From: Chloroflexota bacterium
GTDB taxonomy: Bacteria; Chloroflexota; UBA6077; CF-72
Direction: 5' to 3'
Assembly (NCBI GenBank): GCA_019247135.1
Contig: JAFAPL010001081.1
Span: 1 to 5,394, forward strand
Length of the DNA: 5,394 bases
The translations under genes and the position numbers were made by a program. Shown one piece after another: positions 5,180 to 5,394 of this stretch. The stretch's first letter is position 1; each line of letters begins with the position of its first letter. The notes below the pieces were generated by a model, which searched no databases, was not told the DNA's origin, and saw only the letters and a list, made by a program, of their open reading frames with translations.

Positions 5180-5394
5180 TTAGTGCAACCGGATACGCGG
5201 ATCAACCGCCGCGTACAGGAGGTCCGCCATGAGGCTGCCGACCAACACCAGTAACGCGGTCAGCATCAGCGTCCCCATCAGGATGGGATAGTCGCGGTAG
5301 CCCAGCGAATCCACGAACAAGCGGCCCATACCAGGCCACGTGAATACTGTTTCGGTCACCAGCGCGCCACCGAACAGCGTCGGCAACTGCAGAC
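5180..5394 (-). CDS. ABC transporter permease, DppB/OppB family, C-terminal part (cut by window end)
   Basis: The frame is open to the window edge and ends at TAA 5182-5180. About 71 residues are visible: LQLPTLFGGALVTETVFTWPG, MGRLFVDSLGYRDYPILMG, a last membrane helix (TLMLTALLVLVGSLMADLLYA) and VDPRIRLH. These are the hallmark C-terminal motifs of DppB-like permeases (ETVF-x-WPG-x-G, RDYP, DPRI). The internal TTG at 5386 is not a start; the protein continues upstream outside the window. The next gene starts 2 bases after the stop, so the two permeases are translated as a pair and form the heterodimeric channel. Confidence 0.92.
   Translation of the reverse strand, partial: LQLPTLFGGALVTETVFTWPGMGRLFVDSLGYRDYPILMGTLMLTALLVLVGSLMADLLYAAVDPRIRLH

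Overview
This is a GC-rich bacterial window with two convergent gene groups. Genes on the + strand fill 1-2964 and genes on the - strand fill 2984-5394, and the two last genes end only 19 bases apart. The gene styles (a DUF929-type thioredoxin-like protein, a ScyD/ScyE-like beta-propeller, a SoxB-like FAD oxidase next to peptide-type ABC permeases) would suit Chloroflexota or a deep actinobacterial lineage such as Thermoleophilia. That placement is a weak inference because there is no RNA or marker gene here.

The + strand starts with the last 25 codons of an unidentified gene (1-78) and a 150-base intergenic region with a candidate promoter, an inverted repeat in its spacer, and a strong Shine-Dalgarno site. 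Next comes the main result. At 229-1002 there is one 257-residue exported thioredoxin-fold protein of the DUF929 type whose frame is crossed by a single in-frame TGA at 520-522. The TGA sits exactly where the first Cys of the CPYC active site belongs, so the product reads G-U-P-Y-C. A hairpin at 541-565 with a GGUC tetraloop lies 29 bases downstream. It resembles a bacterial SECIS element, and its loop matches my recollection of the E. coli fdhF loop. The gene is therefore best read as a selenoprotein rather than as two short ORFs or a pseudogene.

A small membrane protein with a Cys-Cys pair (1051-1593) follows, then a 108-residue ABM-like dimeric alpha/beta-barrel protein (1603-1929) almost directly after it. 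The group ends with a ScyD/ScyE-like beta-propeller protein (2062-2964) that seems to have lost its signal peptide and first blade. The first two probably work together in extracytoplasmic thiol/selenol redox or metal handling. Roles for the other two are not clear.

The - strand, read from the right edge, has the C-terminal end of a DppB/OppB permease (5394-5180), a complete DppC/OppC permease (5177-4254), a 76-base gap with two CACGTG palindromes, and an FAD-dependent DAO/SoxB-like oxidase (4177-2984). Together they suggest an operon that imports a peptide, amino acid or N-methylated amine and oxidises it inside the cell. The solute-binding protein and ATPases are not in the window.
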